From assembly GCF_001316435.1 (NCBI RefSeq), contig NZ_JXLL01000001.1:496001-560000 (forward strand): a stretch of DNA of 64,000 nt, in the 5' to 3' direction. Each line of letters begins with the position of its first letter. Positions within the stretch are counted from its first letter, which is position 1. The position numbers and the translations under genes were made by a program. Below the pieces are notes generated by a model, which made no database searches, was not told where the DNA came from, and saw nothing but the letters and a program-made list of their open reading frames with translations. This stretch comes from Caloranaerobacter sp. TR13. Its GTDB lineage: Bacteria > Bacillota > Clostridia > Tissierellales > Thermohalobacteraceae. Shown one piece after another: positions 20,611-28,860 of this stretch.

Positions 20611-21987
20611 TCACACCCTTATGTCTAATAAATAATTCCCAACATCTCTATCAGATAGTACATCAAGTGGATCAACATCTTCTCCAATTACATAATTTAT
20701 TAATACTTTATTATAACCACAATTAATTAGACTATCTTTTAACTTATAATCACTTTTCCTAAAAATTTTTATATAACTATGCTTATCCATATAAAAATCA
20801 ACCGTAATGCTATTCCTAACTATATTGGCTAATATTTTTACTTTATCAAATTTATTAGTTTGTAAGGAAATCATTATATTTAAATTCTCTCTTTTACCTT
20901 TGAATTTTCTTTTATCTAAAATATAAAATTTATTTATTAATTCATTTCTATCTGTAAAGTACAATGGATAGTATAAAAAAGTAGCATTTTCATTAAGTTT
21001 ATTCAAAAAAATAATTTTGTCTTTTAGAATCTGAAATTTATCAAGAACTTCATCTGATACTTTATCCCTTTCACTTAATATTAATTCAAATTTTTCAAAT
21101 AATTGTTTGAAATTATTATAATAAGCTCTTAATAATTCTTTATCTTCTTCATTAAATTTAATAACCAAATTATTCAAATTAATTCTTAGGTTGTTAAATT
21201 CTTTATCGCTGATAACATTCTTTTCATGTAAAGTAATTAAAAATTCTTCTAAATCACTTCTAATAAAACTGTCATTATTAACTAATTCGCTTAAAAACTT
21301 TAAATTGTTTAAACTAATCTTTATTTCTGATTTTAAAAGAAAAATCACCTTTTTAATAATATCAGGTGTAATTTTGTTACCTTTTAAGATTTTCATTAAT
21401 TCACCTTGAATTTTATCAGTTATTATATTACTTTTAGAAATATTATTGTCATATAATTTTTTTTCAGACTCAGTACTTTCCTTTAAAAATTTAAGTATAT
21501 CATCTGACATTATGTCATTATCAGTACCCATATATTTTATATTTTCATTTTCTTCAGTATTTATCAAATTCCTTATTTTATTTAGTATTTTTATAACTTT
21601 TTCTATCATTTCTTTATTTACTGGCATCTTAAATCTGATTAAATTCTCAATAATTTCTGAATTTTCGTGGTTCGTATTTAAATTGTTACTTTCTAATAAT
21701 CCTTTAATAAATGTTTCTTTATCATTTATAAAAGTATCTTCCTTTTCTAAAGGTGTTAATACTATATTGTTATCCATTAAGTCCTTAACAAGAAAGTTTA
21801 GAACTTGATTTTTATACCTTTCTAAAGGGATTAAAGTGTTTGCTTTAAGAATATCCCCATTACCCAAATCAATATATACAATATTTTCTGATATCTTTAT
21901 TATTTTACCTCTAATGATGCTGTTTTTATATAATTTATTAGTAATTTTCGTATTAATAAAAATTTGCGTTTGTTTATCTATCCTCAT
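20611..21987 (-). CDS. YlqG-like protein with a possible FliK-type C-terminal domain
   Basis: This 458-aa protein is rich in lysine, asparagine and isoleucine, with no signal peptide or membrane span. The long helical middle (about residues 60-330) has no family I recognise. The N-terminus IIRGKIIKISENIVYIDLGNG could be a small beta barrel. The C-terminal 100 residues (NIMISLQTNKFDKVKILANI, then a stretch ending LINCGYNKVLINYV) follow the pattern of the FliK hook-length domain. Gene order rnhB-this gene-FlhB-like gene matches Bacillus ylqG-ylqH. ATG 21987 follows GGTGAT inside the rnhB end; longer starts up to 22008 are possible. The FliK relation is inference. Confidence 0.6.
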   Translation of the reverse strand: MRIDKQTQIFINTKITNKLYKNSIIRGKIIKISENIVYIDLGNGDILKANTLIPLERYKNQVLNFLVKDLMDNNIVLTPLEKEDTFINDKETFIKGLLESNNLNTNHENSEIIENLIRFKMPVNKEMIEKVIKILNKIRNLINTEENENIKYMGTDNDIMSDDILKFLKESTESEKKLYDNNISKSNIITDKIQGELMKILKGNKITPDIIKKVIFLLKSEIKISLNNLKFLSELVNNDSFIRSDLEEFLITLHEKNVISDKEFNNLRINLNNLVIKFNEEDKELLRAYYNNFKQLFEKFELILSERDKVSDEVLDKFQILKDKIIFLNKLNENATFLYYPLYFTDRNELINKFYILDKRKFKGKRENLNIMISLQTNKFDKVKILANIVRNSITVDFYMDKHSYIKIFRKSDYKLKDSLINCGYNKVLINYVIGEDVDPLDVLSDRDVGNYLLDIRV

Positions 21988-22627
21988 AAACATCACCAAA
22001 TAAATCAAGTTGCTTTTCTTTTTCTAAAATATTTTTAAGAAAGCTTAACCTATGTATTGGTGAAGGGCCTAGTTTTCTTATTGCTTCCCTATGTTTTTTA
22101 GTTGCATATCCTTTATGTTGTTCTAAGCCATAACCTTTATATTTTTCAGCCCATTCTTTACATTTCCTATCTCTATAAACTTTAGCAATTATCGAAGCAG
22201 CTGCTATTCCGTGACATCTTGCATCTCCTTTTATTATACTCATTTGAGGTATGCCAATATCTATTTTTTCTGCATCTACTAGAATAAAATCTGGCTTTAT
22301 AATATTATTATTTTTATCTCTTAATGACAATAATGCCTTTTTCATTGCCAACCTGGCACTTTTTTTTATATTTATCTTATCGATTGTCTTAGAGTCTACT
22401 GATCCAATTCCTACTGCTATTGCTTTATCGAGTATAACATCATAAAGTTCTTCTCTTTTTTTAGAAGAAAGTTTTTTTGAGTCATTTACACCCTCAATAA
22501 CCAAATCTTTAGGCATAATTATTGCACAAGCTACCACATCGCCAGCAAGACATCCTCTCCCAACTTCATCAACACAGGCAATATACTCATAACCTTTTTC
22601 CCATAGTTCTCTTTCAATGGTCAACAT
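21974..22627 (-). CDS. rnhB: Ribonuclease HII
   Basis: RNase HII removes ribonucleotides and RNA primers from RNA-DNA hybrids. The DEVGRGCLAGDV motif (residues 20-31) gives the first catalytic Asp-Glu pair. Further acidic residues follow in LVDAEK and in the segment KGDARCHGIAAASIIAKVYR. Length 217 aa is normal. It starts at ATG 22627 behind GGAGGG and its last 14 bases overlap the next gene, suggesting coupling. Confidence 0.96.
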   Translation of the reverse strand: MLTIERELWEKGYEYIACVDEVGRGCLAGDVVACAIIMPKDLVIEGVNDSKKLSSKKREELYDVILDKAIAVGIGSVDSKTIDKINIKKSARLAMKKALLSLRDKNNNIIKPDFILVDAEKIDIGIPQMSIIKGDARCHGIAAASIIAKVYRDRKCKEWAEKYKGYGLEQHKGYATKKHREAIRKLGPSPIHRLSFLKNILEKEKQLDLFGDVYEDR

Positions 22628-22696
22628 ATTATCCCTCCATAATACTTAAATTCTATTCTTTCTTTCTAAATCCTTCACTATTCTTATAAAGATTCT

Positions 22697-22726
22697 AAAA
22701 AATGAACCTTCCTTTATGGAAGGCTA
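22697..22726 (-). terminator. Weak terminator at the end of rbgA
   Basis: Minus-strand CCTTCC, a five-base loop and GGAAGG followed by T-rich DNA, starting within the stop codon region of rbgA. It lies between rbgA and rnhB and may only partly stop transcription. Confidence 0.5.
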
Positions 22727-23572
22727 TTTTTCTGGATATTCCAATGTTATTTTTCCAATAGTCCCTTTTCTAAACTCATCTAAAATTAGATGAGCAACTC
22801 TTGAATAGTCAATATCTCTGCCTTTTAAAATACAACCTCTTTTCAAAGCTATTTCATCCATTACTTGTAGTGGAGTTTTTTCTTCTAATTTAATATCATA
22901 TCTATTTTTTAATTTACTTGGTGCTACATCAATAAGTCTTTCTATTAGTCTCAATGCTAAAGTCTCAATATCCATAATCTCATCTTTAATTGCTCCTGTA
23001 AAAGCTAAATTAAGTCCTACATTTTGATCTTCAAACTTTGGCCATAGTATGCCAGGTGTATCTAATAGTTCAAGATTACCTTTTAATTTTATCCATTGTT
23101 TGCCTTTAGTTACACCTGGACGATTACCGGTCTTAGCACTTTTTCTACCAGATAATGAGTTTATTAGGGTAGATTTTCCAACATTAGGTATTCCTACAAT
23201 CATAGCTCTTACAGGCTTCTGCTTTATCCCTTTGGCTCTTAATTTTTGTAATTTTTCTCTCAATATTTTGTTTGCTTCTTCAATAATCTTTTCAGTCCCA
23301 ATATTTCTTGCAGCATTTATTAAAATAGCTGTTATATTTTTTTCTCTATAATAACTAATCCACTTCTCATTTGCTATGTCATCTGCTAAATCACATTTAT
23401 TTAATATTACTACTCTAGGTTTATTCCCAATAATCCTTTCTATATCAGGATTTTTACTACTAATAGGTATTCTAGCATCTAGCAATTCAAAAACTATATC
23501 AACAAGCTTTAGGTTTGATTTTAATAATTCTCTTGTTTTTTTCATGTGACCTGGATACCAATTTATATTCAT
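22724..23572 (-). CDS. rbgA: Ribosome biogenesis GTPase RbgA (YlqF)
   Basis: RbgA is a circularly permuted GTPase needed for late 50S assembly. The motif order is permuted as expected: G4 LNKCDLAD (about residue 56) comes before G1 GIPNVGKSTLINSL (about 127) and G3 LLDTPGILWP. The N-terminal INWYPGHMKKTRELL is diagnostic. The C-terminal ANTAR-like RNA-binding region is present. Length 282 aa is normal, and the position between rplS and rnhB is as in Bacillus. Confidence 0.97.
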   Translation of the reverse strand: MNINWYPGHMKKTRELLKSNLKLVDIVFELLDARIPISSKNPDIERIIGNKPRVVILNKCDLADDIANEKWISYYREKNITAILINAARNIGTEKIIEEANKILREKLQKLRAKGIKQKPVRAMIVGIPNVGKSTLINSLSGRKSAKTGNRPGVTKGKQWIKLKGNLELLDTPGILWPKFEDQNVGLNLAFTGAIKDEIMDIETLALRLIERLIDVAPSKLKNRYDIKLEEKTPLQVMDEIALKRGCILKGRDIDYSRVAHLILDEFRKGTIGKITLEYPEK

Positions 23573-23645
23573 ACATCATCGCCCTCTTCAAAATTACTTG
23601 TTAACTATTATCACTCAAATTTTATCTAGTATTCATAATCTACTA

Positions 23646-23677
23646 AAATAAATATAGGGACTGAAATTCAGTCCCTC
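23646..23677 (-). terminator. Intrinsic terminator of rplS
   Basis: A near-perfect hairpin (AGGGACTGAA at 23656-23665 pairing with TTCAGTCCCT at 23667-23676) follows the rplS stop codon, then T-rich DNA on the minus strand. Confidence 0.75.
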
Positions 23678-23678
23678 A

Positions 23679-24026
23679 TTAATAATCTCTTTTTTCTTTA
23701 ACTCTAGCAGCTTTACCAGTCTTACCTATTAAATAATTTAGTTTAGCTCTTCTTACTTTACCTCTTCTAGTTACAACAATTTTCTCAACTCTTGGAGAAT
23801 GAACAGGGAATGTTCTTTGTACACCTACACCATAAGATATTCTTCTTACAGTGAAAGTTTCTCTTGAACCTCCACCTTGTCTTTTAAGTACAATACCTTC
23901 AAATACCTGAATTCTTTCTCTGTTTCCTTCTTTTACTTTATAGTGTACTTGAACTGTGTCCCCAACGTTAAATTGAGGGATATCATTTCTGATTTGTTCC
24001 TGCTCTATTAGTTTAATTATGTCCAT
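23679..24026 (-). CDS. rplS: 50S ribosomal protein L19
   Basis: L19 lies at the 30S-50S interface. The product starts [19 protein letters not shown] and contains [10 protein letters not shown] and [14 protein letters not shown], with a basic C-terminus; the 115-aa length is exact for the family. The open frame runs upstream to 24092, but that part is a transcribed leader. ATG 24026 follows AGGGAGGGG. A promoter directly upstream, after trmD, lets rplS be expressed apart from the trmD operon. Confidence 0.97.
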   Translation of the reverse strand: MDIIKLIEQEQIRNDIPQFNVGDTVQVHYKVKEGNRERIQVFEGIVLKRQGGGSRETFTVRRISYGVGVQRTFPVHSPRVEKIVVTRRGKVRRAKLNYLIGKTGKAARVKEKRDY

Positions 24027-24029
24027 GGT

Positions 24030-24088
24030 TTCCCCTCCCTTCTTCCTAGACGTTCGTGCCACTTTAGCAGAGGACCGCCCGTTTTGCC
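24030..24088 (-). ncRNA. Candidate L19 mRNA leader
   Basis: The 60 bases between the rplS promoter and its start codon are much richer in G and C than the surroundings and contain repeated GTGGCA elements (about 24077 and 24057). In-frame reading as an N-terminal extension of L19 (24092-24027) is not supported by the family. An L19 leader that controls rplS is known in Bacillota (Rfam L19_leader); the match here is by position and base composition only. Confidence 0.5.
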
Positions 24089-24095
24089 ACATGTT

Positions 24096-24124
24096 ATTAT
24101 AGCATAAATATATATAAAATACAA
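24096..24124 (-). promoter_or_regulatory. Promoter of rplS
   Basis: Minus-strand TTGTAT (24124-24119), exactly 17 bases and TATAAT (24101-24096) with an extended TGC element. It begins two bases after the trmD stop codon. Confidence 0.8.
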
Positions 24125-24125
24125 C

Positions 24126-24863
24126 TTATTTTAAAATATTTATTTCTTGCTTTATTTTATTTAATACTTTTTTTTGTTCATCAGTCAATTCTACTTTATC
24201 GATTAAATCGGGTCTTCTTAAATAAGTAAGCTTTAATGATTGATATTGTCTCCATTCTTCTATCTTTTTATGGTTTCCAGATAAAAGAACATCAGGCACT
24301 TTATGTCCTCTAAATACTCTTGGCCTTGTATATTGAGGATATTCTAAAAGTCCATTATAATGTGATTCTTCTTCAAATGATTCTTCACTACTTAAAACTC
24401 CAGGAATTAATCTTGCTACTGAATCAACTACAACCATAGCTGATACTTCTCCACCTGTTAGAACATAATCTCCTATTGAAATTTCATCATCTACATAATT
24501 TTCTACTATCCTATTATCAATTCCTTCGTAATGACCACAGAGCAATATTAAATGCTGTTCTTTTGATAATTCTTTTGCTAAACTTTGATTATATACTTTC
24601 CCTTTTGGTGTAAGATAAATAACCCTTGAATTAGTTTTCCTTACACTCTCAATAGCTTTATAAATTGGTTCAGGTTTCATAACCATTCCAGGTCCCCCAC
24701 CAAAAGGATAATCATCAACACGTCTATGCTTATCTTCAGAAAAATCTCTTATGTTAATATAATTTATTTCTATTAATTTATTTTTAATCGCTCTACCTAT
24801 TATACTATAACCAAAAACTCCCTCTAACATAGTTGGAAACAGCGTTAAAATATCTATTTTCAT
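24126..24863 (-). CDS. trmD: tRNA (guanine37-N1)-methyltransferase TrmD
   Basis: TrmD makes m1G37, which prevents +1 frameshifting. The trefoil-knot SAM-binding motifs LLCGHYEGIDNRI (about residues 108-120) and SIGDYVLTGGEVSAM are clear, as is the GGGPGMVM loop near residue 55. The 245-aa length is typical. It overlaps the rimM stop by four bases (ATGA), showing translational coupling within the rpsP operon. Confidence 0.98.
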   Translation of the reverse strand: MKIDILTLFPTMLEGVFGYSIIGRAIKNKLIEINYINIRDFSEDKHRRVDDYPFGGGPGMVMKPEPIYKAIESVRKTNSRVIYLTPKGKVYNQSLAKELSKEQHLILLCGHYEGIDNRIVENYVDDEISIGDYVLTGGEVSAMVVVDSVARLIPGVLSSEESFEEESHYNGLLEYPQYTRPRVFRGHKVPDVLLSGNHKKIEEWRQYQSLKLTYLRRPDLIDKVELTDEQKKVLNKIKQEINILK

Positions 24864-25354
24864 TCTATCATTCCTTCTAGTGGGTCTATAATTACTTTAT
24901 TATCATCAAGATTTATCTCTTTGATAACTTCCTTTATAGCTGGTATAAGATATTCTCTATTATCATTTTTTACTACATAAACATCATTACTACCTGTCTG
25001 TATAACATCTTTAATTACACCTAGAAAATTACCGTTTTTTAAATAAACATTTAAGCCAATAATCTGAAATATAAAATATGTATCCTCTGGTAATTCTATA
25101 GCGTTTTCTTTATCTATATATACATACTTACCTTTTAAGCATAAAACTTCATTAATATTATCTAAACCTTTAAATTTCAATATAACTAAATTTTTCTTAT
25201 ACCAAACATTTTCTATTTCAATTTTTTGTTTTTCAACATAAACATATTCCAATTCTTCAAATCTAGTCATATCATCCGTTAATGGCAACACCTTTAATTC
25301 ACCTTTAATGCCATGAGTATTTACTATCTTACCTACTTTAATAAAATCTATCAT
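24860..25354 (-). CDS. rimM: 16S rRNA processing protein RimM
   Basis: RimM binds S19 and assists maturation of the 30S head. The N-terminal KVGKIVNTHGIKGELKV is diagnostic, and the C-terminal PRC-barrel includes GVIKDVIQTGSNDVYVV. ATG 25354 (164 aa) lies eight bases after GGAG; the TTG two codons upstream is too near the SD. It precedes trmD in the conserved rpsP-khpA-rimM-trmD order; a ylqD gene present in Bacillus is missing. Confidence 0.96.
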   Translation of the reverse strand: MIDFIKVGKIVNTHGIKGELKVLPLTDDMTRFEELEYVYVEKQKIEIENVWYKKNLVILKFKGLDNINEVLCLKGKYVYIDKENAIELPEDTYFIFQIIGLNVYLKNGNFLGVIKDVIQTGSNDVYVVKNDNREYLIPAIKEVIKEINLDDNKVIIDPLEGMIE

Positions 25355-25411
25355 AGTCAATACTCCTTTAAATGTTTTAATTTAGTCTATCCATTAAAAA
25401 TATTTTCATTC

Positions 25412-25452
25412 TAAAATTGAAATAAAGGGACTAGATGAACTAATCCCTTTAC
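25412..25452 (-). terminator. Hairpin between khpA and rimM
   Basis: An 11-bp stem (25424-25434 with 25440-25450, one G-U pair) with a five-base loop overlaps the khpA stop codon, followed by a moderately T-rich tail. It may act as an attenuator lowering transcription of rimM-trmD relative to rpsP. Confidence 0.6.
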
Positions 25453-25679
25453 TGTATAATTTCAACTACAACCCTTTTATTTTCCTTAGTAGCTGCTGCT
25501 TTTACAACAGTTCTTATAGCTTTTGCTATTCTACCCTGCTTTCCTATAACTTTTCCCATATCTTCTGGGGCTACTTTTAACTCGATAATTACTGATTGTG
25601 TACCTTCTACTTCATTTACTTGTACTTCTTCTGGTCTATCTACAAGAGCTTTAGCTATTACTTCAACTAACTCACCCAT
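25449..25679 (-). CDS. khpA: KH-domain RNA-binding protein KhpA (YlqC)
   Basis: KhpA is a small RNA-binding protein that in some Firmicutes pairs with KhpB/Jag and influences cell elongation and small RNAs. The 76-aa product is a single KH domain with the GxxG loop in [16 protein letters not shown] (about residues 45-60). ATG 25679 follows GGGGGTG; the open frame to 25712 overlaps rpsP and is not needed. Confidence 0.94.
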   Translation of the reverse strand: MGELVEVIAKALVDRPEEVQVNEVEGTQSVIIELKVAPEDMGKVIGKQGRIAKAIRTVVKAAATKENKRVVVEIIQ

Positions 25680-25704
25680 TTTGTTTACACCCCCCAAGAT
25701 TGAA

Positions 25705-25974
25705 TTAAGCATTCTTAATCTCTTCTAATTTCTCATAAATACCATTTTTCTTAAATAAATCATTAACTGTATCTGTTGGTTTAGCTCCATTTTTTAACCA
25801 TTTAATTGCTTTTTCAGCATCTATTTTAATCTCTTTTGGATTTGAAACAGGGTTATAGTATCCAACTTGCTCAATATACTTACCATCTCTAGGAGCACGT
25901 GAATCAGCTACTACTATTCTGTAGAAAGGCTTCTTTTTAGATCCCATTCTTGTTAGTCTGATTTTTACTGCCAT
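25705..25974 (-). CDS. rpsP: 30S ribosomal protein S16
   Basis: S16 is a 30S assembly protein. The product begins [20 protein letters not shown] and contains [15 protein letters not shown] and the later [13 protein letters not shown]; its 89 aa are normal for the family. ATG 25974 follows AGAAGGAGGTG. It lies between ffh and khpA in the conserved order. Confidence 0.98.
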   Translation of the reverse strand: MAVKIRLTRMGSKKKPFYRIVVADSRAPRDGKYIEQVGYYNPVSNPKEIKIDAEKAIKWLKNGAKPTDTVNDLFKKNGIYEKLEEIKNA

Positions 25975-26000
25975 GTTTTCACCTCCTTCTAAAGTTTTAT

Positions 26001-27341
26001 CTATCTAAAAAATGGAATTTTAAACTTACCTTTTTTCATTGCTTTTTCCATTTCACCCATCTTCTTAAGCATCTTTTTAGTTTCCTTAAATTGCTTCAAA
26101 AGTCTATTTACATCTTGAATTGATGTACCACTGCCTTTAGCAATTCTTTTCCTTCTGCTACCATCTATAATAGATGGATTTTGTCTTTCTTCTTTTGTCA
26201 TTGACTGTATTATAGCCTCAATCTTAACTAACTCTTTTTCATCAACTTTCAAATTTTTTAATTGTTTGGACCCCATACCTGGTATCATTTCTAATATCTG
26301 ATCTAATGGCCCTAAATTTCTCATCTGCTGTAATTGCTCAAGGAAATCCTCAAAAGTAAATTGCTGATTCCTTAATTTCTTTTCTAATTCAATTGCCTTT
26401 TTAGCATCTAAACTAGCTTGAGCTTTTTCAATAAGACTCAGAACATCTCCCATTCCTAAAATCCTTGAAGCCATTCTATCAGGATGGAAAGGTTCTATCT
26501 GGTCTAGCTTTTCACCCATACAAACAAACTTTATAGGTTTCTGAGTAACAGCTCTAATCGATAAAGCTGCTCCACCTCTTGCATCACCATCAAGTTTAGT
26601 TAAAATAACTCCATTAATACCTAATCTATCATCAAAAGTCTTAGCTACTGTTACCGCATCTTGTCCTGTCATTGCGTCTACAACAAGTAAAATCTCATGC
26701 GGCTTTACTTCAGCTTTTATATTTTCTAATTCATCCATTAAATCTTCGTCTATATGAAGCCTACCTGCCGTATCTATAATAATAACATCATTTCCATTCC
26801 TTTTGCCATACTCAATCGCAGCCTTAGCTATGTTAACTGGGTCCTGCTTATCACCCATTGAAAAAACTGGTACTCCAATACTACTACCAACTACTTGTAA
26901 TTGCTTAATAGCAGCTGGTCTGTAGACATCACAAGCTACTAATAGAGGAGATTTTCCATTTTTTTTGAGTAAGCCACCTAATTTACCTGACGTAGTGGTT
27001 TTACCTGCACCTTGCAGACCACATAACATTATAATTGTAGGTGGGCTAGATGCAAACTCTATTTTACTCTGGGTTTCTCCCATCAACTTAGTTAACTCGT
27101 CATTTACTATTTTTATTACCTGTTGCCCTGGAGTAAGGCTCTCCATTACTTCATGGCCAACAGCTCTTTCTTTTACATTATTAATAAATTTTTTAACAAC
27201 TCTAAAGTTAACATCTGCTTCTAGTAATGCAAGTTTTACCTCTCGCATTGCATCGCTAACATCTTTTTCTGAAAGCTTTCCTTTGCCCTTTAATTTACCC
27301 AGAGTTTTTTGAAGCTTCTCAGCTAAACTTTCGAAAATCAT
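26001..27341 (-). CDS. ffh: Signal recognition particle protein Ffh
   Basis: Ffh binds 4.5S/6S RNA and signal sequences and delivers ribosomes to FtsY. The NG domain has [14 protein letters not shown] (about residues 107-120), DTAGRLHID and [10 protein letters not shown]. The methionine-rich M domain spans residues 300-446, with [13 protein letters not shown] and [16 protein letters not shown]. Its ATG overlaps the ylxM stop by one base (TAATG) and its SD lies inside ylxM, so the two are coupled. Confidence 0.98.
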   Translation of the reverse strand: MIFESLAEKLQKTLGKLKGKGKLSEKDVSDAMREVKLALLEADVNFRVVKKFINNVKERAVGHEVMESLTPGQQVIKIVNDELTKLMGETQSKIEFASSPPTIIMLCGLQGAGKTTTSGKLGGLLKKNGKSPLLVACDVYRPAAIKQLQVVGSSIGVPVFSMGDKQDPVNIAKAAIEYGKRNGNDVIIIDTAGRLHIDEDLMDELENIKAEVKPHEILLVVDAMTGQDAVTVAKTFDDRLGINGVILTKLDGDARGGAALSIRAVTQKPIKFVCMGEKLDQIEPFHPDRMASRILGMGDVLSLIEKAQASLDAKKAIELEKKLRNQQFTFEDFLEQLQQMRNLGPLDQILEMIPGMGSKQLKNLKVDEKELVKIEAIIQSMTKEERQNPSIIDGSRRKRIAKGSGTSIQDVNRLLKQFKETKKMLKKMGEMEKAMKKGKFKIPFFR

Positions 27342-27721
27342 TATTTGACCTCCTGATCATTATCTAAAATATCCAAAGCAATATTTTCAATATCTATCAC
27401 ATAAGAATTGATATCTTCTAAACGACCTAGTTTTAAATCATTCTTTATTAAGTTTAATCGTTTAAGAATAATTTTTATTTTATCCTTATCTTTTAAAAAT
27501 TTCTCAACTAATCCTAATTTTTCTTCGTAATTTAATAATCTTTTCTCTGCTCTTTTTAATATATCATGAACACCTTGTCTACTAATGTTCAATTGTTCTC
27601 CGATTTCACTTAATGATAGGTCATGTATATAGTACATCTCAATTATTGTATACTGTCTATCACTAAGCAGTTTCCCATAAAAGTCAAATAACAACCCCAT
27701 TTTCACTGCTTTTTCAAACAT
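27341..27721 (-). CDS. ylxM: YlxM, SRP-associated helix-turn-helix protein
   Basis: YlxM is a DNA-binding-like protein reported to modulate the SRP GTPases in some Firmicutes. The 126-aa product starts with the typical [16 protein letters not shown], followed by a sigma-70 region 4-like HTH ([20 protein letters not shown], about residues 36-55) and a helical tail. ATG 27721 has GGTGAT as SD. It is coupled to ffh. Confidence 0.93.
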   Translation of the reverse strand: MFEKAVKMGLLFDFYGKLLSDRQYTIIEMYYIHDLSLSEIGEQLNISRQGVHDILKRAEKRLLNYEEKLGLVEKFLKDKDKIKIILKRLNLIKNDLKLGRLEDINSYVIDIENIALDILDNDQEVK

Positions 27722-27770
27722 TTAAATCACCATATTAATAAGATGTAAAGTCATAAACTTGACAGATTGT

Positions 27771-27799
27771 ATTTTATAATACATAGCCTTATTTGTCAA
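27771..27799 (-). promoter_or_regulatory. Promoter of the ylxM-ffh-rpsP operon
   Basis: Minus-strand TTGACA (27799-27794), exactly 17 bases, TAAAAT (27776-27771). It starts just after the ftsY stop codon, about 50 bases upstream of ylxM. No terminator separates ftsY from ylxM, so read-through may add to it. Confidence 0.78.
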
Positions 27800-27801
27800 G
27801 C

Positions 27802-28848
27802 TTATTCTGCAAAAATCGCTTCAACAAAATTCTGAGGGTTAAAATCTTGTAAATCTTCTATTTTTTCACCTACACCAACTAATTTTACTGGTACATTCAA
27901 CTCTGATTGAACAGCTAAAACTACGCCACCCTTAGCAGTTCCATCTAATTTAGTTAATACTATACCAGTTATATTGCAAGCCTCTTTAAATACTTTAGCT
28001 TGCATAATCGCATTCTGTCCTGTTGTAGCATCAACGACCAATAAAACCTCCCTAGTAGCTTCAGAGAACTCCCTTTCTACTACCCTGAAAATCTTATTAA
28101 GTTCATTCATTAAATTCTTCTTGTTATGAAGTCTGCCTGCTGTATCACAAATAAGCACATCAGATTTACGAGCTTTTGCTGCTTGTATACCATCGAAAAT
28201 CACTGCCGCAGGATCTGCCCCCTCTTTATGAGCTATTATTTCAACTCCCGCTCTATTAGCCCATTCTTGTAATTGGTCAATAGCAGCAGCTCTAAAAGTA
28301 TCCCCTGCTGCAATTAAAACTTTTTTACCTTCCTTTTTTAATCTATAAGCTAACTTTCCTATAGTTGTAGTTTTACCAACTCCATTCACTCCAACAACTA
28401 ATATAATTGCTGGAGATGGTTCTATATTAATTTTATTATCGCTCTCAATATCAGTTAAAATTTGTTTTAATTCTTCTTTAAGTAACTCTTTAATTTCAAA
28501 AACTTCTTTTACCTTTCTTTCCTTTACTTTATCTTTTAAATCCTCAATTATCCTCATCGTTGTATTTACTCCCATATCTGCAGTTATCAATACTTCTTCT
28601 AATTCCTCAAATAATTCTTCATCAATTTTTTGATAAGATTTTAGTATAAAGTCAACTTTTTCAGTAATACCTTTTCTTGTCTTTTCTAACCCTTGTTTTA
28701 ATCTTCCAAATAAACCCAACTTTGATTTTTCTTCACTATTTACATCTTCTGTGTTACTTTCAGTCAACACTACCTTCTCTTGTATGTTGTTTTCTTTTTG
28801 ATCTAAACTATTTTCTTGTTTACTTTTTTTAAAAAATCTCTTTAACAT
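27802..28848 (-). CDS. ftsY: Signal recognition particle receptor FtsY
   Basis: FtsY is the membrane-associated SRP receptor GTPase. The 348-aa product has a charged N-terminal A region (about residues 1-60), an N domain and a G domain with GVNGVGKTTTIGKL (about 151-164), DTAGRLHNKKNLMNEL and TKLDGTAKGGV. ATG 28848 has AAGGAGGTTTC. It follows smc by 12 bases, the standard smc-ftsY order. Confidence 0.97.
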   Translation of the reverse strand: MLKRFFKKSKQENSLDQKENNIQEKVVLTESNTEDVNSEEKSKLGLFGRLKQGLEKTRKGITEKVDFILKSYQKIDEELFEELEEVLITADMGVNTTMRIIEDLKDKVKERKVKEVFEIKELLKEELKQILTDIESDNKINIEPSPAIILVVGVNGVGKTTTIGKLAYRLKKEGKKVLIAAGDTFRAAAIDQLQEWANRAGVEIIAHKEGADPAAVIFDGIQAAKARKSDVLICDTAGRLHNKKNLMNELNKIFRVVEREFSEATREVLLVVDATTGQNAIMQAKVFKEACNITGIVLTKLDGTAKGGVVLAVQSELNVPVKLVGVGEKIEDLQDFNPQNFVEAIFAE

Positions 28849-28860
28849 TTTGAAACCTCC

